Below, one piece after another: positions 8,541-16,833 of a stretch of DNA of 64,000 bases; the stretch's first letter is position 1; every line of letters begins with the position of its first letter. Location: assembly GCF_014203595.1 (NCBI RefSeq), contig NZ_JACHJK010000002.1, forward strand, positions 434,001-498,000, read 5' to 3'. The notes under the pieces are model-generated. The model saw nothing but the letters and a program-made list of their open reading frames with translations, was not told where the DNA came from and did not search any database. The position numbers and the translations under genes are program-made. Source of the stretch: Streptomyces echinatus (lineage in GTDB: Bacteria > Actinomycetota > Actinomycetes > Streptomycetales > Streptomycetaceae).

Positions 8541-9114
8541 GTGGCAAGAATCCTTGCGGTGCTCTATCCGGCTCCCGTGGGCGGTTGTCCTCCCGACTGC
8601 GCCCGCGACGGGCACCCTGGTGCACAACAGGCCGGCCCACGAGTGGGAGACCGCCGAGAAGGGCTGGGGCGTTGCCGAAAGCGTCTCGCGCGCCTACGGC
8701 CTCGAAGGCATGAACGGCGGCGTCCTCGGCTCCGGCCGCATCGGCCAGGCGGTGTCCGCGCCGCCTCAAGCCGTTCGACGTCAGGCTGCACCACTGCGAC
8801 GTGCGCCGGCCGGCCAGGGAGGTCGAGGAGGCGCTCGTACATCGTCAACACCGCACCGGCGCTCATCGTCGACCGGGACGCCGTCGTGCGGGCTCTCGAC
8901 AGCGGCCAACCGGCCGGTGACGTCTGGTACCCGAAGCCACCACCGCCCGACCGTCCCTGGCGCACCCTGCCCCATGAGGCGATGACGCCGCACGCGTCCG
9001 GGTCGACCCCTCTCGGCGCAGGCGCACTACGCGGCCGGTACACGGGAGATCCCGGAGAGCTGGCTCGGCGGTCGCCCCATCCGCCCGGAGTACCTGAAAT
9101 CAGCTGCAGATTGA
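8541..9114 (+). pseudogene. fdh: NAD-dependent formate dehydrogenase, decayed
   Basis: A GTG with a GGAGG site begins MARILAVLYPAPVGG, the start of NAD formate dehydrogenases. After a large deletion come pieces of the same enzyme in changing frames: PAHEWETAEKGWGVAESVSR with AYGLEGMNGG, GSGRIGQAVS (the NAD-binding loop), LKPFDVRLHHCDV, VNTAPALIVDRDAVVRALDS, WYPKPPPPDRPWRTLPHEAM with TPHASGSTPL, and AAGTREIPESWLGGRPIRPE at the end. Only about 570 of the expected 1,160 bases are left, with several frameshifts, so it cannot make enzyme. It lies close to the formamidase operon, whose product is formate. Confidence 0.85.
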
Positions 9115-9280
9115 ATAGAAGATCCACCACCCGGCTGTGAGCCGATTCACCCACGACTTACTGGACGGGCCCGAGTGAAACCCTTAGCGTCCATGAATAT
9201 ATTGTTTTTCGTTATCAGGGAGCCGGCGCCGCGCCTAATCTCTCCAAAGAAAACCAGGCGAACGCCGGGAAGGTGGATCA

Positions 9281-9709
9281 GTGAGCATGGACGCAGTGTG
9301 GGTCCGGGGCGTGACCGGCATTCAGATGCACCACGTGACCGACCTTCAGGACGCCGGCAGGTTTCTGGGCAACGCAGCGATGGCACTGCGGGCCGCGCAC
9401 GTGAGGACCGGCGCCGACCAGTACTCCGGGATCGCCGCCGAGCTCAAGGCTCTGGTGGAGCGCGTGCGTGAGCTGGAGGACGAGGCGCGGTCGAGCATGC
9501 ACGAGCTGCACTCCGCCGACCCCGAACGTTTCGCCCGCTGCCGGGACGGCCACGAGCCGTGGCCCGGCGAGATCCCGGCAGGATTCATCCCGCGCCACAC
9601 CTGCAAGGACGAGTGCCTCTACCACGACCGCCAGGTCCTCGACGCCATCATGCAGTGCACCTGCGGGCGACCGCCGTGCCGGGCCTGCGAGATCGGCGGC
9701 AAGCTCTGA
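9281..9709 (+). CDS. Unrecognised Cys-rich protein
   Basis: A 142-residue frame starting at GTG 9281 (ATG 9287 also possible) behind a GGAAGG ribosome binding site. Residues about 25-75 are helical (RFLGNAAMALRAAHVRTGAD, then ELKALVERVRELEDEARSSM). The C-terminal third carries six Cys (CKDECLYH, QCTCGRPPCRACEIGG) with spacing suited to metal binding. Proteins of this look are common on Streptomyces plasmids and integrative elements, but I know no function. Confidence 0.6.
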   Translation: MSMDAVWVRGVTGIQMHHVTDLQDAGRFLGNAAMALRAAHVRTGADQYSGIAAELKALVERVRELEDEARSSMHELHSADPERFARCRDGHEPWPGEIPAGFIPRHTCKDECLYHDRQVLDAIMQCTCGRPPCRACEIGGKL

Positions 9710-9974
9710 CGAGCCCCGGCGTTCCCATGGCCGAGCCGGATCGAGACACCATCTGAACACGTACGGTCACGGCTCCCCACTCGCGGTGATCCGGAACACA
9801 GATGTGGGGCCATCGCTAAATCGAGGGACGGCCTCCCTTCCGGGGGAGACCTGTCAGTTGTGACAAGTGCATCCCGAGGCGCCCGCGCCCGGTGCACGGT
9901 GCCCGGCCGACCGCGATGGCCTCGCGGGGGTGCACGAGACTGACGGACAACTTTCCGGAGCACGGCGCCCGTGA

Positions 9975-10061
9975 TCTTCCAGATACGCAGGCGACGAGGT
10001 TCAGCAGCGTGGACTTGCCGCTGCCGGAAGGGCCCGCCACGGCAAGGGCCTCGCCCTGAGG
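9975..10061 (-). pseudogene. ABC transporter ATPase fragment (Walker A only)
   Basis: Reverse-strand sequence reads GEALAVAGPSGSGKSTLLNL, a perfect ABC-ATPase P-loop, followed by VACV and then unrelated sequence. The rest of the nucleotide-binding domain is absent. Confidence 0.6.
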
Positions 10062-10072
10062 CGTGCGCCGGC

Positions 10073-10323
10073 CGCACGATCCACCTGGTCGGCGGTCACC
10101 TCGCCCTCGACACGCAAGCGCAGGCCGACCGGGTGGACTTCGCCGACTGGCCGGTCCTGGCGAAGCTGACCCGCTGGGGCATCAACGCCCACATGGGCAC
10201 GCGGTCGGCTGGGCACTCCCCCTGTTCGGCATACCGCTCGCCGCCTTCCTGGCTGCCGACCTCGTCGTCGGCGCCGTCCGACGAAGCCGGACGGCCACGG
10301 GACCAACAGCCGAGTCGGACTGA
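10073..10323 (+). pseudogene. PepSY-associated transmembrane protein remnant
   Basis: Two frames carry the C-terminal part of a PepSY-TM protein. First comes QADRVDFADWPVLAKLTRWG with INAHMG, then after a frame change near 10200 VGWALPLFGIPLAAFLAADL with VVGAVRRS. The membrane helices normally lying between them are deleted. The stop is at 10323. Confidence 0.6.
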
Positions 10324-10414
10324 GCGATGCCGTCCGACTCGGCTGAGTCGGACGGCTCGTGCCTCCGAGCCACTCCCCGAGCAGCCGTGCAGTCGGCGCT
10401 CGGGGCCCCAAAGG

Positions 10415-10603
10415 TCAGTCGAGAGTGAACCGCTCGATCATGTGGTTGCCGTTCTGGTATGCAGCGACCACCAGCTGTGATTGCCGCACCAGCAGATGGT
10501 TGTTCAGGCTTCCAGTCGATCCGGTCGCAGGAAGTTGTCGATGACGTAGGTGATGTGGTGCTCGCCGCTTGGTGTCGTGAGGACCTCGGTGCCCTTGGTC
10601 CAC
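10415..10603 (-). pseudogene. C-terminal coding remnant of unknown protein
   Basis: The reverse strand shows natural-looking protein in two frames: TEVLTTPSGEHHITYVIDNF followed in another frame by NNHLLVRQSQLVVAAYQNGN and HMIERFTLD before the stop at 10415. It has no start and no family I recognise, and it is squeezed between the PepSY and IS21 remnants. Confidence 0.3.
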
Positions 10604-10611
10604 ACTGCCGG

Positions 10612-10935
10612 CCTGGCATCGAAGGCGCCCACCAGAAGGGCGCGGTCGAAGGCCAGATCGGCTTCTTCCGCCGCAACCACTTCGTTCCGGTCCCCGAGGT
10701 CTCCTCGCTCGGCAAGCTGAACGAGATGGTCGAGCAGTGGGACCGGCAGGATGACGCCCGCCGCATCGGGGCGAGATCCAAGACGGTCGCAGAGTGCTTC
10801 GCGTTCGAACAGCTGCCGCGGCGGCCGTTGCCCGACGAGCCGTTCGAAACCGGACGGATGTTCAAGCCACAGGTCGACCGCCATAGCCAGATCCCGGTGC
10901 GCACCAACCGCTGCTCGGTCCCGATCAGGCTGATC
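10612..10935 (+). mobile_element. IS21 family transposase (IstA) fragment
   Basis: The plus strand encodes the middle to C-terminal section of an IstA transposase: GIEGAHQKGAVEGQIGFFRR, then NHFVPVPEVSSLGKLNEMVE, FETGRMFKPQVDRHSQIPVR and TNRCSVPIRLIG. The N-terminal HTH, most of the DDE domain and the IstB helper are missing. It ends exactly where the PAS gene from the other strand is cut, so the PAS gene was probably broken by this IS or a deletion beside it. Confidence 0.75.
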
Positions 10936-11294
10936 GGGTCCGTGACGGACACCAGCCACCGGGTGTCGGCGTCCTGCCCGCACAACGACGAGACCCGCAG
11001 CGTCATCCTGAGCGCGTGGCCGTCGCGGTGGCGTATCGCTACGGTCCCCGACCAGCCGTCCTCCGCCCGGTACTCCTCGGCGAAGGTTGACGCCCTCCGT
11101 GCCTCCTCGGGTGGCGGCAGCACGTGTGCGGCATACCGGTTCACGACCTCCCCGGCCGAGTAGCCGACAAGCTGCTGCGCGGCCTGCGTCCACCCCACCA
11201 CAATGCCCTTCGCGTCGAGCATCGCAATCGCGGCGTCAGGCATCTCAGGCGGGCTCACCGGCTCGGCGAGGGAGGTGTGGTCGGAGTACGTCAT
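10930..11294 (-). pseudogene. PAS-domain signalling protein, truncated after the PAS domain
   Basis: From ATG 11294 the first 120 or so residues are a PAS domain (MPDAAIAMLDAKGIVVGWTQ, AAQQLVGYSAGEVVNRYAAH, AVAIRHRDG-like strand, RWLVSVTDP). In Streptomyces such domains usually precede GAF and SpoIIE-type phosphatase domains. Here the frame runs into the antisense of an IS21 transposase at about 10930, so the output domain is lost. The remaining open frame to 10182 is shadow sequence. Confidence 0.65.
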
Positions 11295-11564
11295 CGCGGT
11301 TCATCCCATCGTTGCGGAGGTGAAGAGCGCGTCGGCGCGGGGCGCGGCGGCTCTGTGTGCAGCGGTGGTGAACGGCGTTGTCCGGTTGAGCGGCACACGT
11401 GGGGGCATTGGCGCCATATCCAGCATCCTGCCCACTTATGATGAAATCATCAGATAAAGCAGCACCATCGTCAAGCACCTCAAGACTGATTGAATGATCA
11501 CTTGATGTTGGGGCATGCATGGAATCAGAGATGTCGCTTCCGGCGGCCGAGTGTCACGGAGCAG

Positions 11565-12668
11565 TCATTCACGGTCGCCGGACCCGTCGGCGTTCTCGGG
11601 GTCGTTGTCTGCGCTCATCGGCAACCGAAGCGGCCGACCCTTGCGGTGGGCCCAGAGGTCACCGAGGACGACCTGAATGACGCCGGTGACCGGAATGGCC
11701 AGCAAGGCACCGAGGATCCCGGCGACCTCGGCGGCGATCAGGATGGCCAGCAGCACGGTGAGGGGATTGAGTTTCACCGTCCGGGACAGGATGAGCGGTT
11801 GCAGTAGGTGGTTCTCTGCCTGCTGGTAGACGACGAAGAAGATGATGGCTCCGATGCCGGCCGGCAAGGAGTGGACGAACGCCACCGCCGAGGCGACGAC
11901 AGCCCCGATGGTGGCTCCCACCAGGGGAATGAGGTCGGTCAAGGCGACGAAGAGGGCCAGCAGGCCGGCGAACGGCACTCCGGAAACGAGCAGCATGCCG
12001 TAGGTCAGGAGCCCGCAGATCAAGCTGATCAGCAAGTTTCCGGTCAGGTAGCCGTTGACGGTACGGGCGCACGCTGCTCCGACGCGGCGTATCCGGGCCG
12101 CGGACGCCGTGTCCACGAGGGCCAAGGACCGCTCTATGGCCTTGGGGCCCTCCAGGACCATCAGATAGGCCAGGACGAAAATTGTGAGAGCGCCTGTCAC
12201 TGTGGTCGCGGCACCGCGGATGAACTTCAGGGCGGGCGTACTCAGTCCGGTGGCGAACGCCCGGATCTGTGCCTGATGCCGCTGGACGTACTGCAGAGCG
12301 TGCGTCCGCTGAAGCAAGTTACCGACTGGCCCGCGACCGGCCTGGGCGTCCCTGATCATGGCGGGCAGACGACCGGCGAGCCGGCTTCCCTCCTGAGCCA
12401 GGGGGATGACGAACAGAGCGACCACCGCGCCGACGGCCACGGCAGCAGCCAGGAAGACCAGCAAGGTCGCCACCGACCGTCGGCATCGCGGCACCCGTCG
12501 CTGCAGCGCCTGGACCGCCGGATGAAGGGAGACGGCCAACAACAACGCGATGACCGCCCAGATCAAGACCCGCCGAGCATGCACCACCAGTTCGAGTACG
12601 ACGTAGGTGGCGAGCACCAGGCCGATTGTGGCGAGGATGGTTCGCACCGGAACCGGACGCGACGCCAT
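11565..12668 (-). CDS. AI-2E family transporter (putative permease)
   Basis: About 367 residues from ATG 12668, with eight hydrophobic segments in the family arrangement: an N-terminal pair (TILATIGLVLATYVVLELVV, VLIWAVIALLLAVSLHP), a third helix, a soluble middle, and a C-terminal group including NGYLTGNLLISLICGLLTYG, FVALTDLIPLVGATIGAVVA and the conserved ENHLLQPLILSRTVKLNPL. Members export small molecules or act as ion antiporters; the substrate is unknown here. The frame is open to 12749, but the extra residues are polar and less likely. The gene stands alone among pseudogenes and looks intact. Confidence 0.85.
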   Translation of the reverse strand: MASRPVPVRTILATIGLVLATYVVLELVVHARRVLIWAVIALLLAVSLHPAVQALQRRVPRCRRSVATLLVFLAAAVAVGAVVALFVIPLAQEGSRLAGRLPAMIRDAQAGRGPVGNLLQRTHALQYVQRHQAQIRAFATGLSTPALKFIRGAATTVTGALTIFVLAYLMVLEGPKAIERSLALVDTASAARIRRVGAACARTVNGYLTGNLLISLICGLLTYGMLLVSGVPFAGLLALFVALTDLIPLVGATIGAVVASAVAFVHSLPAGIGAIIFFVVYQQAENHLLQPLILSRTVKLNPLTVLLAILIAAEVAGILGALLAIPVTGVIQVVLGDLWAHRKGRPLRLPMSADNDPENADGSGDRE

Positions 12669-12839
12669 GGGCACTGGGTGCCCTGCCTCAGTCACCGGAA
12701 ACGGGTGAGCTCCTCGTCCGTGAGCCCTGGTGTCCTGCGCTCTCGCCACTGTCCCCCTCTGCCACTGGCGGCGGCAGGTCGGCGGCCCAGCGACCGGTGC
12801 CAGCGCCGCCCTAGCCGTACGCGGCCACGTCGCGGCGAT

Positions 12840-13545
12840 CCATGCAGACGGGGAGGCATCCGCCGGCTGTGCCGCCTACCCCTATGGCGGCTGGCGACGG
12901 TCACGTCCTGGGCATCGCCCCCTCCGACCACGGCGCACGCAGGTTGCGGGAACGGTGTGGCCAAGCGGAACGAGCCCGGGCGTTCGGAGCTCAGGTTTTC
13001 CTGATCGATCCTTCCCTGCGCCAGGACCTGACGGTGTCGCCCGACGCGCGGTGGATGACGGTGCGGATCTGCTGGGGGTGGCCCGGCGGAGACGGCACCC
13101 AGGCGCTTGTCGCCGCGGTGGCCGCGGAGACGGCCTGCCCTTCGTCGTCGTTCCGGCGGGTACCCGCAACCACTTCGCGAGGGATCTCGGCCTGAACCGT
13201 GAGGACCCTTCGTCCGCGCTGGAGGCCCTGTGAGCAGCAACCCCTACCAGGTCGACGACCCGGCCGGACTCGGCAGGCGGGCGCAGCTCGACTCCGGGCT
13301 CCTGGGAGTACTGGCCGCCAGGGCGGAGACGCCCGCGGAGACGGCCGCCAGGCTGCGAAGCGGGCAGACGCATGGCCTGACCCGTCTCGCGACACCCGAC
13401 GACGTCGTCATCCAGCCGACGCCCCGGTCGTCCCCGTCGGGCTCGACGGCGAAGCCGGCACCCTGCCCACTCCCGTACGGTGCCGGATCAGTCCCCGGAC
13501 GCTACGGGTGCGGGTTCCCCACCATCGGCCGGGCGCCGTGCCCAC
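12840..13545 (+). pseudogene. Diacylglycerol/lipid kinase family protein, decayed
   Basis: Pieces of a DAGK-type catalytic protein lie in order but in different frames: GGDGTQALVAAVAAET (the GGDGT nucleotide motif), then GLPFVVVPAGTRNHFARDLG with LNREDPSSALEAL. A gap follows where the middle is missing, then SSNPYQVDDPAGLGRRAQLD, SGLLGVLAARAET and HGLTRLATPD, and finally PVVPVGLDGEAGTLPTPVRC with RISPRTLRVRVPHHRPG. At least three frameshifts and one internal deletion make it non-functional. An intact relative would be about 300-450 residues. Confidence 0.72.
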
Positions 13546-13656
13546 CGGATGGCGGCCGCCGGGATGGGCCGTCGTCCGGCGGGCGGCCTCACTCGTCGGA
13601 CGGTCTCATGGCCGTCACACCGACTGACCCGAACGCCGCTCACCGCTTCCAGCCGG

Positions 13657-14334
13657 TCAGTGCTGAGGGTGCGGTCGCGCGTGGAACTGAGGACGCCGCT
13701 GGGTGGCCGTGCCCGAAGCGAGATGACCGATCTCGACGCGCGTCCTGATGGCGCGGACCACCTCGGTCAGGCCCACGATGAGGGCCATGACGCCCACCAC
13801 CAGGGTGAGTGTCGCGATCGAGGCGAACGGCATGACGATCATCACGGTGCCGGCCAGAGCCCCGACGATCCCGAAGGCGACGTGCCAGCCGCGCCCCGGC
13901 ATGGCCGGGGCTGAGGCCGCCGCGGCCGTCTCCGTGGTGCCGCGCAGCAGCCAGCTGAAGCCGATCCACAGGGCGAGCAGCAGGAGCGACTCAAGGGCGC
14001 CCCGGAAGCAGATCAGTCCCAGCAGGATGGAGGCCGCGCCGGTGATGAAGTGCAGCACGCGAAGGTGCCGTGGGACGTGGGTGCCGAAGGCGGCGGCGAG
14101 TTGGAAGACACCGGTGACCAGTAGGTAGACACCGAAGAGAATGCCAACGACGCGCAGCGTCGCGCCCGGCCAGACCAGGGCGATGACGCCCAGGGCGATG
14201 GTGGCGAGGCCCATCGTGAGCAGGATCTGCCAGCCCATGTTCGCCAGGGCGGCCATGCCTTCTGCCACGGGCCTCTCTTCTGGCGCGCTGCCGCGCGGGG
14301 GAATGGGGCCCGGGGAATCGGTGGGGGATGTCAT
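13657..14334 (-). CDS. HdeD family acid-resistance membrane protein (DUF308)
   Basis: A 225-residue protein with six membrane helices in three pairs (WQILLTMGLATIALGVIALV, VGILFGVYLLVTGVFQLAAA, FITGAASILLGLICFRG, LLLLALWIGFSWLLRG, VAFGIVGALAGTVMIVMPF, LVVGVMALIVGLTEVVRAI), the pattern of HdeD/DUF308 proteins. ATG 14334 has a strong AAGGAGG site. The cytoplasmic tail is His/Arg-rich. It is probably linked to membrane or acid stress; the family function in actinobacteria is not established. Confidence 0.85.
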   Translation of the reverse strand: MTSPTDSPGPIPPRGSAPEERPVAEGMAALANMGWQILLTMGLATIALGVIALVWPGATLRVVGILFGVYLLVTGVFQLAAAFGTHVPRHLRVLHFITGAASILLGLICFRGALESLLLLALWIGFSWLLRGTTETAAAASAPAMPGRGWHVAFGIVGALAGTVMIVMPFASIATLTLVVGVMALIVGLTEVVRAIRTRVEIGHLASGTATQRRPQFHARPHPQH

Positions 14335-14434
14335 GGCGCCTGCCTCCTTATTGGAGCAGCGTTGTCGCGTCAGTGCATGTCCGTCGTCACCCGACCACGC
14401 CGCATGTGCGTGTCGGTCGCATTGGCGTCGGTAC

Positions 14435-15481
14435 TCATGCGTGGGGGGTGACGACGGCGCGTCCTTGGATCTTGCCGTCGTGCAGGAGCTGGTACGCCTC
14501 GGCGGCGCGTTCCAATGGGAAGTGCTCGACCAGCATCCTGATCTTTTTCTGCTGGGCGAGGGTGATCACTTCCATGAGTTCGGGGAGGGTGCCCCAGTAG
14601 GGCGAGGCGACCGAGCACTCGTGCGGCGGGCTGATGAAGTTGACGGGCAGGGCTCCGCCGCCGAGGCCGACGATGGTCAGGTGGCCGAGCACCCTGGCTG
14701 CCTGAGCAGCCATCCGCAGAGTCGGGTCTATCCCGACCATGTCCAGCACGAGCTCAGCGCCCAGCTGTCCCGTCAGATCCTTGATGCGCGTAATCGCCTC
14801 GTCGCCCGAGAGAAGCGCCTCGTCGGCTCCCATGTGCTTGGCGGTTTTCAGCTTGCCCGTGTCGGTGTCCACGGCGACTACGGTGGTTGCCGTGGTGAGC
14901 GCGCGCAGGATCTGGATGGTCATCTGACCCAGACCGCCCGCCCCGATCACGACCGCGGTCGACCCCGGTCCCAGCAGGTGCAGCGACCGTTTGACGGCGT
15001 GATAGCTGGTCAGTCCGGCGTCGCTGAGCGGGGCGGCCTGGCGGGGGTCGAGGGTGCCGAGCGGAATCAGGTACCGCGGCGCCGGGACGAGCAGGTACTC
15101 GGCCATGCCGCCGTCGTGACCGCCTCCAAGGCCGGGGCCCTGACCGCCGAGGTTCTGGCAGTAGTTCTCCAGGCCCTGGCGGCAGTTGGCACACATCCCG
15201 CAGCCCCAGCAGCCATAGACGATCACAGGGTCCCCGGACGTGAACCCGGTGACGCCCGCTCCCAGCCGTTCCACCCATCCCGTGTTCTCGTGGCCGAGCG
15301 TGAAGGGCAGTTCCGTGGCGAGCCCGGGTGGTGGCCCGGGTGCCTCCATGATGTGCAGATCGGAGTGGCACGCACCGGCACCTGCGACCTTCACCAGCAC
15401 CTGCCCCGGTCCGGGCTCGGGAACCGGCACCTCGCGCAGCTCCGGCGGTTGCCGCCACCCGACCAGTTGGAAAGCCCGCAT
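14435..15481 (-). CDS. Zinc-dependent alcohol dehydrogenase
   Basis: A 348-residue medium-chain dehydrogenase. The catalytic-zinc region is GACHSDLHIMEAPG with GHENTGWVERLGAGV. The structural-zinc Cys cluster CWGCGMCANCRQGLENYC follows at about residues 92-109, and the Rossmann NAD(P) loop is VVIGAGGLGQMTIQILRAL. The length is normal. It begins 23 bases after the P450 stop on the same strand and so probably ends a four-gene operon (ferredoxin, reductase, P450, ADH), where it could oxidise the alcohol made by the P450. Confidence 0.9.
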   Translation of the reverse strand: MRAFQLVGWRQPPELREVPVPEPGPGQVLVKVAGAGACHSDLHIMEAPGPPPGLATELPFTLGHENTGWVERLGAGVTGFTSGDPVIVYGCWGCGMCANCRQGLENYCQNLGGQGPGLGGGHDGGMAEYLLVPAPRYLIPLGTLDPRQAAPLSDAGLTSYHAVKRSLHLLGPGSTAVVIGAGGLGQMTIQILRALTTATTVVAVDTDTGKLKTAKHMGADEALLSGDEAITRIKDLTGQLGAELVLDMVGIDPTLRMAAQAARVLGHLTIVGLGGGALPVNFISPPHECSVASPYWGTLPELMEVITLAQQKKIRMLVEHFPLERAAEAYQLLHDGKIQGRAVVTPHA

Positions 15482-15504
15482 TGCGATCCCTCACACACAC
15501 GCGC

Positions 15505-16773
15505 TCAGTCACGGATGCCGTCGATGTCGACCAGGACGTGCCGCGGTCCGCGGAAGATCTGGTTGTGCCGGTACGGCGGCGGGTCCTCGACGAGCCGGGG
15601 GTTCTCCACCCGGCGGACGAACTCGCCGACCGCGACCTGGACCTCGAGCCGGGCGAGCGGGGCGCCGAAGCAGAAGTGGATGCCCTGGCTGAAGCCGAGG
15701 TGCTGGTTGTCGCGGCGTTCGAAGTCGAGTGCGTCGGGGTCGGTGAACCGTTCCGGGTCGCGGTTCGCCGAGCCGTACGCCAGGAAGATCGGCGCTCCCT
15801 TGGGGATGGTGGTGCCGGCGATGTCGATGTCTTCCAGCGCGGAGCGGGTGTGCCAGAACTGCACCGACGACTCGAAGCGCAACAGCTCCTCCACCGCGGG
15901 CACGATCAGCTCGGGCCGGCGGCGCAGCTTGTCAAGCGCCTCGGGGTGCCGCAGCAGGGTGAGCACGCTGTGGGCGATGAGGTTCACCGTCGTCTCATGT
16001 CCCGCGAAGATCAGGAGCAGGGCGTTGCTCGCGAGGACGCCCTTGGACATCCGTCCTTCCGGGCCGTCCTCGTTGACCAAGGCGGAGAGCATGCCCGGGC
16101 CCGGCTGGTCGGCGTACCGGTCGAGCAGCTCGGCTGCGAACTGCCCGAAGTCCTGCACGGCCTGCCGGGCCCCGGCCAGTCGGCTCCGGATCTCTTCGGA
16201 GGCGGCTTCGGGGCCGAAGTCCAGCCCGTCCAAGGCCGTTTCGATCCAGTGGTGGAAGCGTGGCTCGTCCTCCAGTGGCACGCCCAGGACCTTGCAGATC
16301 ACCGTCACCGGCAGGGGGTAGGCAAAGTCGTCGACGGCGTCGATCCGGGTCTTGCCCCTCATGCCGTCCAGGAGGCCGTCCACGAGGCGGCGGATGTCGG
16401 GTTCCAGGTCGGAGATCAGGTGAGGCGCATGGGGCGGGCCGACGAAGTGCGGCATCATCGTCCGGCGGTCACGGTCGTGCTCGGGCGGATCGCAGGTGAT
16501 GATGTTCGGCTCGGTCAGCGCCTCTCTGATCGGCTCAGCCGCTGGTTCCCCCGAGTGCTCGGTACCGGCCGCGACCAGGGCCGGGGACTTTCTTGGGTCC
16601 GAGCTGACCCGGGGGTCGTGGAGCAGCGTGACGATCTCCCGGTAGGTGCTGACGACGTAGGTTCCGTCCGGTTGCCGCGCCACCGGGGTTTTGCGCAGTT
16701 CCTCGTAGAAGGGGTACGGGTTGGCCCGGTTGGCGTAGCGCAGGGCCTGCTGCCAGGGGGTTTCCTCGACCAC
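15505..16773 (-). CDS. Cytochrome P450 (class I, bacterial)
   Basis: A 422-residue soluble P450. It has the I-helix oxygen-binding motif FAGHETTVNLIAHS, the K-helix ELLRF (ExxR), and the haem loop GFSQGIHFCFGAPLARLE with the haem-ligand Cys at about residue 368. It needs electrons from the ferredoxin and reductase encoded directly upstream. The start (ATG 16773) has an AAGGAGGGG site. The substrate cannot be told from the sequence; the operon with an alcohol dehydrogenase suggests hydroxylation followed by oxidation, as in terpene or alkane degradation. Confidence 0.93.
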   Translation of the reverse strand: MVEETPWQQALRYANRANPYPFYEELRKTPVARQPDGTYVVSTYREIVTLLHDPRVSSDPRKSPALVAAGTEHSGEPAAEPIREALTEPNIITCDPPEHDRDRRTMMPHFVGPPHAPHLISDLEPDIRRLVDGLLDGMRGKTRIDAVDDFAYPLPVTVICKVLGVPLEDEPRFHHWIETALDGLDFGPEAASEEIRSRLAGARQAVQDFGQFAAELLDRYADQPGPGMLSALVNEDGPEGRMSKGVLASNALLLIFAGHETTVNLIAHSVLTLLRHPEALDKLRRRPELIVPAVEELLRFESSVQFWHTRSALEDIDIAGTTIPKGAPIFLAYGSANRDPERFTDPDALDFERRDNQHLGFSQGIHFCFGAPLARLEVQVAVGEFVRRVENPRLVEDPPPYRHNQIFRGPRHVLVDIDGIRD

Positions 16774-16833
16774 GAGGCTCCCCTCCTTCTTACTGTGGAT
16801 GCTGTCCGCCGAGCCGCCCGGTCGGCGGCCGGT

